Positions 9,606-18,349 of a stretch of 64,000 nucleotides of DNA are shown here, in pieces. The position numbers were made by a program, and so were the translations under genes. Below the pieces are notes generated by a model that saw only the letters and a program-made list of their open reading frames with translations, made no database searches and had not been told where the DNA came from. Origin of the DNA: Roseobacter ponti (GTDB lineage: Bacteria > Pseudomonadota > Alphaproteobacteria > Rhodobacterales > Rhodobacteraceae); contig NZ_CP048788.1 of NCBI RefSeq assembly GCF_012932215.1, positions 682,001 through 746,000 of the forward strand. The letters run 5' to 3'. The stretch's first letter is position 1. Each line of letters begins with the position of its first letter.

Positions 9606-10777
9606 CGCGCGGCCAGCAGTTTTGTGTAAACAGCTTCGATGCGGGCGGCGGCCTGCTCCCAGCTCAGCTCCGTCCGTGCAATTTCCTGGGCGCGCTGTCC
9701 CAGCTTCCGACGCAGTCCGGAATCCCTGATGAGCCGCTCTATGCAACGTGCCATTGCATCAATGCTTCCGTCGGGCACGATCAGCGCGCTCTCTTCGTTT
9801 TTGATATGTTTGGCCGAGCCTTCAAAGCTTACAATGGCACAGCCCGCGGCCATATAGTTCAGCAGCTTCTGGGGCAGGCCGGCGCAGTCGATCCGCGGAT
9901 TTACTGCAATCGCGCATTTCGCGAGGCTGTCGCCGAGGTCTGACAAAGCGACGGAACGGAACTCGATGGCATCAGATATGTTCAGGGCGTCCGCCTGTGC
10001 CCTGTAGGGCGCGAAGTCAGACCCGCTCAGCATAACCAGTCGCACATCCGGCACACGCGTCCGCACAAGCGCAAAGGCCTCAAGCAGGTTTTCGATCCCC
10101 TGATAAGGTGCGAAATTACCGGCAAACACAATTGTCGGCTGATCCGCAGGGGTGATCTCATTTGAAGCGAAAAGTTCGCGCTCCACACCGTTGGGTATGC
10201 AGGTGATATCCGCCTGCGACAGTTTTCCCTGCTGCAGAATGGCCTGCTCGATTTCACCTGAAACCGTGATCAGATGATCTGCCATCCCGGGCAGTATCCG
10301 GTCAAACACGCGCCCGACCCGGCGCACAAGAGTTGATGGCAATGACGTGCGATAGAAGGGCAGCTCACTGCCCAGCAGCGCGTGAACATCAAAGACGAGC
10401 GGCAGACCACGCCTGCGCGCCGCCATCTGTGACACCAGCAGGCCCTCGACATGATGCGCGTGGATCATGTCGTATCGTACCCCGGCGGTGGCATTGTAAA
10501 GGCGCCAGGCCAGTTGCGGATCAAGCAGGGCCAGCTTGGTCGGGCTCGGACCGGGCGCAGTCCGTGCGTATCGCTTCGAGCCACGGATACGGATGATATT
10601 AAGCCCGTCATCGGGCCGGTCTCCGCCGTAATGATAGGTAAAGACGTCCACCTTGTGACCGCGCCCGGTAAGGCTGCGTGCCATGCGCTCGATGCGGATC
10701 GGCGTGCCACGGTCGAGCGGGAACGGGCATGCGGCGACCATCGCAATGCGAAACGATCTGGAGCTTTCATCCAGCAC
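9602..10777 (-). CDS. Family 4 glycosyltransferase
   Basis: A 391-residue GT-B enzyme. The N-terminal half has the acceptor-side Rossmann domain with PFPLDRGTPIRIERMARSL, and the C-terminal half has TIVFAGNFAPYQGIENLLEA and the donor-binding region around SFEGSAKHIKNEESALIVPD, which holds the EX7E-like acidic pair. It is the first gene of the minus-strand glycan operon; its start faces the divergent flippase gene across a 181-base intergenic region with inverted repeats. It probably transfers an activated sugar in the cytoplasm to the lipid-linked glycan. Confidence 0.83.
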   Translation of the reverse strand: MLDESSRSFRIAMVAACPFPLDRGTPIRIERMARSLTGRGHKVDVFTYHYGGDRPDDGLNIIRIRGSKRYARTAPGPSPTKLALLDPQLAWRLYNATAGVRYDMIHAHHVEGLLVSQMAARRRGLPLVFDVHALLGSELPFYRTSLPSTLVRRVGRVFDRILPGMADHLITVSGEIEQAILQQGKLSQADITCIPNGVERELFASNEITPADQPTIVFAGNFAPYQGIENLLEAFALVRTRVPDVRLVMLSGSDFAPYRAQADALNISDAIEFRSVALSDLGDSLAKCAIAVNPRIDCAGLPQKLLNYMAAGCAIVSFEGSAKHIKNEESALIVPDGSIDAMARCIERLIRDSGLRRKLGQRAQEIARTELSWEQAAARIEAVYTKLLAAR

Positions 10778-10821
10778 TCACTCCTGGCCTCCTTCGCTCA
10801 GCCGGTCCGGTACCGGTACAT

Positions 10822-10885
10822 GATTAACAAACCTGAGATTTTTCCCGATCATACAGCTAATAGATCCGGCATGGCTATGTTAATC
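10822..10885. promoter_or_regulatory. Inverted repeat in the divergent glycan-locus promoter region
   Basis: GATTAACA at 10822-10829 and its exact reverse complement TGTTAATC at 10878-10885 flank 48 bases between the GT4 operon and the flippase gene. A self-complementary GTACCGGTAC lies just left at 10810-10819. These could be operator half-sites for the divergent promoters; no regulator gene is adjacent, so the role is open. Confidence 0.3.
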
Positions 10886-10958
10886 AGGAAAGCATGATTC
10901 AGCGCTGCGTCCTTTTTCACAGACAGGCCGTGCACTGCGCGTGAAAAGGACTGCGGTG

Positions 10959-12236
10959 ATGACAATGCGCCCGACCCTTCAGCTCCCTGTGCCCGGCTTT
11001 TTCCGCGATCTCGGGATTATGTCTGTTGTCCGGCTGAGCGGCGGCTTTCTGCTGTTTGCGACCCAGGTGATGCTGGCGCGCTGGATGAGCACGGATGATT
11101 TCGGCATCTTCAGCTTTGCATGGATGTGGGTGGCGATCCTCTCGACCGTTGCGGGCTTTGGCTACGTCGCGGCGAGTGTTCGTTTTCTGGCGAGATACAA
11201 TGATCAGCATATGGCGGGGATGGCCCATGGTATAATCCGCCATTCGCGACAGGTTGTGCTGATCTCCGCAGGGGTGGTTTCGCTCATCGCCTGGGCGGCA
11301 TTCGAGCTGCTTCTGGAGAACTCGCCCTATCTGCCCGGCCTGCGTATAGCGCTCTTTGCGGTTCCGGTTCTTACCCTGCTCAATATCGATTCCGCTGTTG
11401 CCCGTGCGATGGGATGGATGGGCATGTCCACTATTGCAGAGCAGATCGGGCGCCCTCTGGTCCTGCTGGCGGCCGGCGCCGTGCTTGCTCATCTTTACGG
11501 GGTCACCACCAGCGGCACCTATATCGCAGCCTGCCTTGCGGCATACCTCATTGTTACTTCTGTGCAGAATGTTGTCGTCCGGAGGCGCATTGCCCGCGCG
11601 CTTCCGGAGGTGCCGCCGCTTTACGAACGCCGCAGATGGAACAGCGTCGCCTTTCTGCTCTTCTGGTTAAGCCTTTCGCAGATGCTGCGCATCAATGGCG
11701 ATGGTATTGTTGTCGGCCTTGTCCTGGGGACTGAACAGGTTGCTCTTTATGTGACAGCCGTGCGGACCGCGACGCTTGCCGGCTTTGTGCTGGTTATAAC
11801 AAATATGGTGTCACAGCCCCGTCTTTCCGCTCTCATGGGCAGGAAGGATGATGAGGAGCTGAGGCGGTTTTATCGTACCGCCCGGCTTGCGACGCTTGCC
11901 GCTGTTATCGCCATTGCCCTGGCCCTCAGCGTTTTGGGCAAGCCGGTCCTTGGGCTTTTCGGGCCGCAGTATGTCGCCGCTTATCCGGCGCTGCTCATTC
12001 TGCTGGGAGGTCATGTGGTGGCGGCTTATTTCGGCCCGGCGATGTCGCTTCTGACCATGGGAGATGAGCAGAAAGCAGTGGCACTGATCAGCACAGCAGG
12101 GGCAATCCTGAATATATTGCTGACGCTCTTTCTGGCCTCTCATTATGGTATCGCCGGCGCCGCCTGCAGCAGCGCGGGAACTGCGGTTCTGACCGCCTTT
12201 CTGATGGCGCGCATAGCGGAGCGCCGAATACTCTGA
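10959..12236 (+). CDS. Polysaccharide flippase of the MOP superfamily (Wzx-like)
   Basis: A 425-residue integral membrane protein with about 12-14 predicted membrane segments and the N-terminal pattern of oligosaccharide flippases (LGIMSVVRLSGGFLLFATQ; RWMSTDDFGIFSFAW). Such proteins move lipid-linked oligosaccharides from the inner to the outer leaflet of the cytoplasmic membrane. The ATG at 10959 follows AAAAGGA by eight bases and is preferred to the GTG at 10941. It is transcribed away from the glycosyltransferase operon and should export that operon's product. Confidence 0.82.
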   Translation: MTMRPTLQLPVPGFFRDLGIMSVVRLSGGFLLFATQVMLARWMSTDDFGIFSFAWMWVAILSTVAGFGYVAASVRFLARYNDQHMAGMAHGIIRHSRQVVLISAGVVSLIAWAAFELLLENSPYLPGLRIALFAVPVLTLLNIDSAVARAMGWMGMSTIAEQIGRPLVLLAAGAVLAHLYGVTTSGTYIAACLAAYLIVTSVQNVVVRRRIARALPEVPPLYERRRWNSVAFLLFWLSLSQMLRINGDGIVVGLVLGTEQVALYVTAVRTATLAGFVLVITNMVSQPRLSALMGRKDDEELRRFYRTARLATLAAVIAIALALSVLGKPVLGLFGPQYVAAYPALLILLGGHVVAAYFGPAMSLLTMGDEQKAVALISTAGAILNILLTLFLASHYGIAGAACSSAGTAVLTAFLMARIAERRIL

Positions 12237-12407
12237 TCGGCATGTACGGAGAAAAGCAGGCAACCGGCTCACAAAAGCTAAGCCGTGAACTGAACCATCC
12301 CCTGATCTTTGCCAGGCAGTCGACTGCGACCCTTCTCCGGTGCATTAGAACTTGCCGGAAGGCTTCAAACGTTATCAGTATGAAGCGCCAGTAGTCTGAA
12401 ACGTCTG

Positions 12408-13259
12408 ATGCAAAAATTAAACACAGTGTCCAGAGTTGCCCGTGAACCGCTTGTGCGCTTTTTGCTGCTGGGTGCTCTGCTGTTTCTGGCTTTTGAGTTT
12501 ATTGCACCGGCTGAGGAGACCATGACTCCGGGGCTCACAATCACGATTAACGAGGCCGACATCGAACAGATGCGCGAGAGGTTTGAAGCTGTCTGGACGC
12601 GTCCGCCCGACAACGATGAAACCGACCGGCTGATCGATGCCCGTATCCGTGAGGAGATATTTGTGCGGGAGGCGCTTCTTCTTTCACTTGATCAGGACGA
12701 CACGATCATCCGACAGCGGTTATACCAGAAGATGGAGTTCCTTCTTCAGTCTGTCGCTGAGATCCGGGAGCCGGGTGAAGATGAGGTGCGCGCATACTTT
12801 GAGCGCAACAAAGCGCAGTATTCGACCGGCCCGCAATATGCTTTTCAGCAGGTCTACCTGGGGCAGGCCGGTGACGCGGACCCGAACCCCGGCGAGCTTC
12901 TTGTGATGCTGAACGACGGGGCGGATTACAGTCTGGCCGGGCAAAGTTCATTGCTGCCCGGTGCACTGGAACTGTCAACGGAAAGGGAGATCACTGCGCG
13001 GTTCGGCGAGGGATTTGCCGGATCTCTTGCGCAGCTTCCGACAGGTGACTGGGTCGGGCCGGTTACATCCGGATACGGGCTTCATCTTGTCAGAATTACG
13101 CACCGCAAAGAACCTGTAGCACCTGAGCTGAAAAGTGTTCGCCCGCAGGTCATAGCAGACTGGCGCCGGGACGATCTTGAGGCGTCGATGACAGATATGT
13201 TCAAGGCGCTTGCTGAGAAATACACTATTGAAGTGGACGCGCCGGAGGCCGCGCAGTGA
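12408..13259 (+). CDS. Membrane-anchored PpiC-type peptidylprolyl isomerase
   Basis: The 283-residue protein has a basic N terminus, one membrane anchor at about 20-36 (FLLLGALLFLAFEFI), a SurA-like helical region and a parvulin-type domain at about 135-230 (YAFQQVYL ... GPVTSGYGLHLVRI). The parvulin core is shorter than usual, with a reduced loop around residues 165-180, so isomerase activity may be weak and a chaperone role is possible. Its stop overlaps the start of the HupE-like gene by four bases, so it may help that protein or another envelope protein fold. Confidence 0.78.
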   Translation: MQKLNTVSRVAREPLVRFLLLGALLFLAFEFIAPAEETMTPGLTITINEADIEQMRERFEAVWTRPPDNDETDRLIDARIREEIFVREALLLSLDQDDTIIRQRLYQKMEFLLQSVAEIREPGEDEVRAYFERNKAQYSTGPQYAFQQVYLGQAGDADPNPGELLVMLNDGADYSLAGQSSLLPGALELSTEREITARFGEGFAGSLAQLPTGDWVGPVTSGYGLHLVRITHRKEPVAPELKSVRPQVIADWRRDDLEASMTDMFKALAEKYTIEVDAPEAAQ

Positions 13260-14275
13260 GGGCGGCAATGCAGGTGTTGTTTGTCCTGTTTGTCCTGATC
13301 ATGCACACGGGCCCCGCTGCGGCGCATGCCCTGCAACCGGGGTATCTTGAGATCACACAGATGTCCGACGCGGGGTTTCGGATCGTCTGGAAAAAACCCG
13401 ATGTAGCGGGTCGTCCGATGTCCATTCACGTACGACTGCCTGCGGCTTGTGACATGGCTTCGCCGCCACCGCCGAGCTATGACGGGAGGGTCTGGAGCAG
13501 TATCTGGCTGACGACCTGCGCGGGCGGCCTTGATGGCCAGCCGGTTGTCATAGAAGGTCTGGAGACCACGCGGACGGATGTGCTTGTGCGCTACCGGCCG
13601 GCGTCAGGCCCGGTGCGCAGCGAGCGCCTGACCCCGCAGAAGACCGGGTTTGTCATCCCCGCGAACCCTTCTGCCCTGTCGGTGCTGCGCAGCTATATAC
13701 CACTGGGGGTCGAGCATATTCTGGGCGGCATTGATCATTTGCTTTTCGTCTTTGCACTGCTCCTGATTATCCGTGACCGGTGGCGTCTGTTGTTTGCCAT
13801 CACCGCGTTTACTGTCGCACACAGCATCACAATGGCTGCGGCGACGCTGAAATGGGTGTCGTTGCCCGGACCGCCGGTCGAGGCTGTGATTGCCCTCTCA
13901 ATCATGTTTCTCGCCTCGGAAATCCTGCAGCAGAAACGGGATCAGGAGCGCCTGTCAGAGCGTTATCCCTGGGCCGTTTCTTTCAGCTTCGGCCTGCTTC
14001 ACGGGTTCGGTTTTGCGGGCGCGCTGGCGGACATCGGTCTGCCACAAACAGATATCCCGCTTGCGCTGCTGGCATTTAACACTGGCGTAGAACTGGGACA
14101 GCTCATATTTGTTGCGGCTGTTTTATGCGTGGCGATGCTGTTGCGGTGCGTCTGGCCGGCAATGGTCTGCAGGGCCCGCGCTCCGAATTCCGCATTTCTT
14201 GTGGGCTCAGCCTATTTTATCGGGGCGCTTTCCGCATTCTGGTTCATTGAACGCGTGACAGGGTTTTTTGCGTAA
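13256..14275 (+). CDS. HupE/UreJ-family membrane protein
   Basis: The protein has a signal peptide ending at about AAAHA, an extracytoplasmic N-terminal domain of about 130 residues beginning LQPGYLEI, and about six membrane helices carrying the family motifs GGIDHLLFVFALLLI, AFTVAHSITM and SFGLLHGFGFAGAL. HupE/UreJ proteins are thought to handle nickel or cobalt for hydrogenase or urease, but long forms with this N-terminal domain are widespread in genomes without those enzymes. None is in this window. Translational overlap with the PpiC gene suggests one functional unit. The start is GTG at 13256; the ATG at 13268 is an alternative. Confidence 0.8.
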   Translation: MRAAMQVLFVLFVLIMHTGPAAAHALQPGYLEITQMSDAGFRIVWKKPDVAGRPMSIHVRLPAACDMASPPPPSYDGRVWSSIWLTTCAGGLDGQPVVIEGLETTRTDVLVRYRPASGPVRSERLTPQKTGFVIPANPSALSVLRSYIPLGVEHILGGIDHLLFVFALLLIIRDRWRLLFAITAFTVAHSITMAAATLKWVSLPGPPVEAVIALSIMFLASEILQQKRDQERLSERYPWAVSFSFGLLHGFGFAGALADIGLPQTDIPLALLAFNTGVELGQLIFVAAVLCVAMLLRCVWPAMVCRARAPNSAFLVGSAYFIGALSAFWFIERVTGFFA

Positions 14276-14313
14276 CGCCTGCGCCCGGGTTGCGGACCGT
14301 GCGCCGGAAAGTC

Positions 14314-14338
14314 GCCCGTCCGCCGGACCGGGGCGGGC
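14314..14338. terminator. Possible bidirectional terminator hairpin
   Basis: GCCCGTCC at 14314-14321 can pair with GGGCGGGC at 14331-14338 (one T-G wobble) around a nine-base loop. It lies between the convergent HupE-like and small membrane protein genes. There is no T tract, so termination is only a suggestion. Confidence 0.3.
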
Positions 14339-14350
14339 ATCGCTGCCGGT

Positions 14351-14866
14351 CTAACCGGCTTTATCGGACAGCGCTTTCAGAACAGATTGGTGGCCGAGCC
14401 CGCGCGCCATTTCCATCACTGTCACAAATGAGAAAATCAGAATTGCGAGCCACATCTGAACAACGAGGAAATGGGCCCAGCTGAAGGTCTGCAACTCGGC
14501 GGCAACCCCGCTTTCAATGTCAGAGGCGTGGCGACCGGCCGAAATGACACGCTCCAGAACATGCAGGCATGTGGTGGCAAGGAAAACCAACAAAGCCTTC
14601 CAGGAAATCAGCGCAAGCCGTGTGGAAGAGCTGAAACGATCAAAAAATGGCAGGAACTCTGCGAGGAGGACACCTTTCGAGATCAACAGGGCGCCGACGC
14701 AGGCCGAGACATAAGATACCGGTACAATGCCGTCGCTCTTTGCGAGAAGGTCAATTGTCGCCACCAGAGCACTGAGACCGACGCCAAAGAAAACAAGAGG
14801 CGGCAGCATCTGGCGAAGTTCATGTAAGACCTTTGCCCCGAAAGAGCTTTTTGCGCTGTCGGTCAC
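14351..14866 (-). CDS. Conserved hypothetical four-helix membrane protein
   Basis: A 171-residue protein with four hydrophobic segments at about 22-40, 48-68, 85-103 and 138-160 and no recognised catalytic motif. Its ATG overlaps the stop of the DUF3604 gene by four bases, so the two are almost certainly co-transcribed and translationally coupled. I do not recognise the family. A role in the membrane together with the secreted DUF3604 protein is an inference from gene order. Confidence 0.65.
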   Translation of the reverse strand: MTDSAKSSFGAKVLHELRQMLPPLVFFGVGLSALVATIDLLAKSDGIVPVSYVSACVGALLISKGVLLAEFLPFFDRFSSSTRLALISWKALLVFLATTCLHVLERVISAGRHASDIESGVAAELQTFSWAHFLVVQMWLAILIFSFVTVMEMARGLGHQSVLKALSDKAG

Positions 14867-16812
14867 TGACCCGGTTCGTACCAGATGGGCGCGGCATAAC
14901 CGCGTTCCTGGATGACGACACGCACCTCATCGGCAAGATCGAGGCCATAGAATGCCGCATCGTAGGCAGGCCACCGCGGCGTCGGTATCTCGATGACCCG
15001 GGCATAGTAAAACGCGCGCAGATCAGGGTCGAAATCCGGGTCGGTCCAGACCGTAATCAGCTCCGGTTCGCCGATCTCATTGGTAAAGGTCGCGGCAGGG
15101 ACATTGACCGTGTTGCCCACGGTGGGAACTTTTCCGTCGCTGTCGGGCTGTCGGGTATCCATGTCACTCCAGACCACGTCATGGACCTTTTCCTGTGTTG
15201 CGCCCTGCGCATCGACCCAGCCTTTCACGATCTGGATCCGGTCAAGGTTGGCGCCGATCGGATCTTTCAATGCCGCGACAAGGAAGGTCGGGGCGTCACC
15301 CTCCGGGCCGGGAAGCAGGTCTGCGCCCATGGGCACGCCCTTGGTGTATCCCACATGGGCCGGCAGCCGGCTCAGGGCGTCATCTTCTTCAAACTCCCAG
15401 CCGCCAAAAAAACGGATCGCCATGCGCGTGCCGGTGGTGGCATATGTTTCGCGCCGTTCCATCGCATCAAAAATGGCTTCCCGCGTGTTGTCGGTGGCCC
15501 AGACCGCGGCAAGCCCGGCGGCGGCAACTTCCCATTCCATAATCGTGGCCACATCGGTTTTCATAAACGGGTTAGACGTCCGTTCCGGCGAGGGCTCCAT
15601 GCTGGAGACTTTACCAAAGAAGTTCTCTTCTTCGACCGCGGCAAGCCCTGTGTGCGCGTCGGTTGAACCGATCACCCCGAATTTGTACGGGTTCACGCCC
15701 AGTTTTTCCTGCAGCACCAGCCCGTTTTTGAAGGCTTCACGTGCATATTCATACTGCAGCATGTCATCAGATTTAGGGGCGGAAACGTTAAGGTTTCCTT
15801 TGTCCCATGTCTCGAAGTCTGCGAATTCATCGTTTGGCGAGAGGAAGGGATGCGCCTCGCCATCGCCTTTGATCTGTGTAATTTCGTAAAGCGGTTCCCA
15901 TTTGGCACGCGTCTGCGCATAGGCTTCATCGACCGGCTGTCCGTCGTAGGACTCTACGACCGGAAACATGATGCCGTTGGACAGGTTGCCGTTATGCGCA
16001 ATCGCCAGAATATCGCCCCCGGTCTTTTCTTCGTAGGCTTCCATCCATTTCCACAGATCGCGGGGATTGTTGCTGCCAAGCGGGGCCAGGGTCACGTAGG
16101 GCAGGACCTGCAGCGCAAAGTCGCCCCCGTCGCGATAGACGATATTTCGGTGCATGTTGCTGCCGGGAGGGACCTGCGATGTCCATTCATAGCCGATGAA
16201 CGCGGTAAATGTTCCCGGATCGTTTGCATCGTCAGCTGATTTGACGATCTGCTCCCACGTTGATTTATATGCCGGAGAGCCGGGGAGTGACAAAATTTCT
16301 TCGGGGAAAGTGCCCGCGGAGAACTGTGTCACGATATCAATCGCTGCCTCGGCACCTTTTCCGGCCTGGATCAGATCGTACCATTTCCTGCCTGTCGGAT
16401 TGGCCAGCATCGCGGGTTCCCCGGCGAGCAGCTTGGGGAAAAAGCCCATGTTGTCGGAGTGGTCCGCGACGACGAGAAAATCCAGCGCGCGGGACAGGCG
16501 GACCTGCTGGCCGGTTGACGCGGTGATCTCATTACCCTTCGCAAAGTGGTAGGCATCCGCCGGGCTGAGCCGGGCGCCCGCAGCGCCGGCGTCCATAGAT
16601 ATCTCAGTGTGCAGGTGCGTGTCGCCAAAGAGCGGACGGTCCGGAAAATTACGACCGGCATAGGGCGAATAGGCTCTGCCCGGGAACGCGCCCTCCAGCT
16701 TGGACGCATCAGGCGTTCCGGCATCGCCTGTGGCCGTCTGAGCACTGACGGGCAGGGACGCCGTCAGAATGAGCGCCAATGCCGTACCTGCTAGTTTCGC
16801 AGCTCGTCTCAT
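14863..16812 (-). CDS. Secreted DUF3604 domain protein
   Basis: The mature protein of about 625 residues follows a signal peptide (AKLAGTALALILTASLPVSA) and matches the DUF3604 family from end to end: LFGDTHLHTEISMDA, VVADHSDNMGFFP, FIGYEWTS, AIAHNGNLSNG and GVIGSTDAHTG. The spaced His and Asp residues look like a PHP/amidohydrolase-type metal site, so a periplasmic metallohydrolase is likely; no reaction is established. The ATG at 16812 is supported by AGGAGAG six bases upstream. It is followed directly by a small membrane protein gene. The 403 bases upstream (16813-17215) hold no gene that I can support. Confidence 0.82.
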   Translation of the reverse strand: MRRAAKLAGTALALILTASLPVSAQTATGDAGTPDASKLEGAFPGRAYSPYAGRNFPDRPLFGDTHLHTEISMDAGAAGARLSPADAYHFAKGNEITASTGQQVRLSRALDFLVVADHSDNMGFFPKLLAGEPAMLANPTGRKWYDLIQAGKGAEAAIDIVTQFSAGTFPEEILSLPGSPAYKSTWEQIVKSADDANDPGTFTAFIGYEWTSQVPPGSNMHRNIVYRDGGDFALQVLPYVTLAPLGSNNPRDLWKWMEAYEEKTGGDILAIAHNGNLSNGIMFPVVESYDGQPVDEAYAQTRAKWEPLYEITQIKGDGEAHPFLSPNDEFADFETWDKGNLNVSAPKSDDMLQYEYAREAFKNGLVLQEKLGVNPYKFGVIGSTDAHTGLAAVEEENFFGKVSSMEPSPERTSNPFMKTDVATIMEWEVAAAGLAAVWATDNTREAIFDAMERRETYATTGTRMAIRFFGGWEFEEDDALSRLPAHVGYTKGVPMGADLLPGPEGDAPTFLVAALKDPIGANLDRIQIVKGWVDAQGATQEKVHDVVWSDMDTRQPDSDGKVPTVGNTVNVPAATFTNEIGEPELITVWTDPDFDPDLRAFYYARVIEIPTPRWPAYDAAFYGLDLADEVRVVIQERGYAAPIWYEPGQ

Positions 16813-17215
16813 CGGGTCTCTCCTCATATGCAGCTTTGCAGATCTGCCAGGACCTGGAGAACGATAGGATGGCCCGCGGCTCTGAGTCAAAGGTTTTGCC
16901 GTCCTGTCAGAGAGTGTCCGATGACAGCAGCGCGGCTATTCTGCTGCGCCGGTCAGCGGGCAGGTCAGCCTGTTTTCAGATCGCCTGCGCACTTTGTGAA
17001 AGGTGTTTCAGGCTGTATGACAGGGTCACCCGGCCAGAATGCCCGTGCCTTTGTTACCTGGCGCTGGCGACTGGCAGACACGGGCAGCCGGAAACGCCGG
17101 TGGTCAGGCAACCCGACTATTGGCAACCGAACTACGGGCAATCCGGGATATTCCTGCGGCCACAAATTTTGTGCAAACGGCTTCGGGAAACCGGTCGGGG
17201 CAAAGTTCTTTCTGT

Positions 17216-17623
17216 TCAGGACTGCTCGGTGGCGGGGTCCACCATCTCTATCAGCTGGATCAGGTTCCCGCATGTATCGTCAAAAACCGCCATACGAACT
17301 GACCCTGCGTCCAGCGGCTCCTGAACGAAACTCACGCCCGCACCGACCAGTCGCTTCCACTCAGCGTCGAGTGATCCCACCTGGAACGAATGCGCCGGAA
17401 TGCCATCTGCAACCAGTGCGTCCTTATACGGTTTAACCGCCCGGTGATCACCGGGCTCCAGAAGCAACTCTGTTCCCTCCGGGTCTTCGCGGGATACGAC
17501 GGTGAGCCATCGGTTTTCGCCCAGGGGAATATTGTTTTTGACCCGGAAGCCCAGTACGTCGGTGTAGAATTTCTCTGCCCTGTCCTGGTCCTCGACGAAT
17601 ATGCTCGTGACATAAATTCTCAT
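17216..17623 (-). CDS. VOC-superfamily (glyoxalase/dioxygenase fold) protein
   Basis: A 135-residue protein with one vicinal-oxygen-chelate repeat pair: IFVEDQDRAEKFYTDVLGF at the N terminus and SVRMAVFDDTCGNLIQLIEM at the C terminus. The usual first metal His after the initial strand is absent (YVTSIFVED), while the C-terminal Glu is kept. Relatives include glyoxalases, resistance proteins and ring-cleaving enzymes; the substrate cannot be told. It stands next to a decayed locus and appears intact. Confidence 0.78.
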   Translation of the reverse strand: MRIYVTSIFVEDQDRAEKFYTDVLGFRVKNNIPLGENRWLTVVSREDPEGTELLLEPGDHRAVKPYKDALVADGIPAHSFQVGSLDAEWKRLVGAGVSFVQEPLDAGSVRMAVFDDTCGNLIQLIEMVDPATEQS

Positions 17624-17733
17624 GCTGTTCGGATGCTTTCTGTCGGACTGATCGGGGCAACACTCCTGCAGGACATTGCCTGTACCGGCTTTTATCAGGG
17701 GAATGCTGCTGAGAACAGTTTCCGGACGACCAG

Positions 17734-18095
17734 TCAGGCGGCCTTGCCGGTGAAATCCGCCTCCATTTCAAGATTGATCAGGCGGTCCATGTTCAGCTCA
17801 TAGGGATTGTTCGCGAGGTTCATGTCGGCGTGACAGGACAGCATGCCCGCTTCGATCCGGCGGATGCCGGAATTGTGACCCGGCCCGAGACTCAGAGGTG
17901 TGCCAGCGGCCATAATGTGTTCCCAGAGCCTGTTTCCCGCCGATACGTCACGCAGGAAAATCCCGTAGCCCAGGTCGCTCGACCAGCCGGTGCGCGAAAT
18001 GATCAGCGGGACACCGTCACGGTCGCCATCCGGCAGCGTAGAGGTGAATTCGCGCTCACCCCCGGCCAGCAGATTGTTATGGGTCAGCGCCCGAT
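17734..18095 (-). pseudogene. C-terminal remnant of a GcvT/DmdA-family enzyme
   Basis: The minus strand reads an uninterrupted stretch of about 118 codons with the signature of the aminomethyltransferase/DMSP-demethylase superfamily: ISRTGWSSDLGYGIFLRD, then RRIEAGMLSCHADMNLANNP, then INLEMEADFTGKAA and a stop. Full-length relatives of about 370 residues have more than 200 residues before this part and about 80 after it; both are missing. There is no start codon with a ribosome binding site. The reading frame has good superfamily identity, so it is a truncated gene rather than chance. DMSP demethylation as the former role is an inference from motif and neighbours; a sarcosine- or glycine-type GcvT relative is the alternative. 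Confidence 0.7.
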
Positions 18096-18310
18096 CCTGT
18101 CACCGCCCGGCCCTTAGCTGCTTCGATATCGATGATCAGCAGGTCACGGCCTGATAATGCCACGGCCCCGGTCGCCATCTCCGACAGTGCTGTATCGACC
18201 AGAAGGACCTTTGCCTCGCCATGCTCCAGAATGTAAGCGATCGTTGTGGCATCGAGCCGCGTGTTGTTGGCGTTCAGAACAGCGCCGAACATCGGCACCG
18301 CCAGCGCACA
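18077..18310 (-). pseudogene. Fragment of an AMP-forming acyl-CoA ligase
   Basis: About 75 codons resemble the N-terminal part of acyl-CoA synthetases of the FadD/DmdB type: [35 protein letters not shown] and [11 protein letters not shown]. The AMP-binding P-loop, the catalytic core and the C-terminal domain (over 400 residues) are all absent. It is fused in frame behind an enoyl-CoA hydratase remnant and runs out into the DmdA/GcvT-like fragment. It is a deletion product; methylmercaptopropionate-CoA ligase is a possible ancestor, but other fatty acyl ligases fit as well. Confidence 0.65.
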
Positions 18311-18349
18311 TTCCGGCCTCTTGTACATCATTCTCCCGGTCCGGTCAGG

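Noticed and set aside
16965-17273. Minus-strand 102-residue frame upstream of the DUF3604 gene
   Set aside because: Its residues are rich in Pro and Arg with no domain pattern, and it overlaps the 3' end of the VOC gene; it looks like a shadow of GC-rich sequence.
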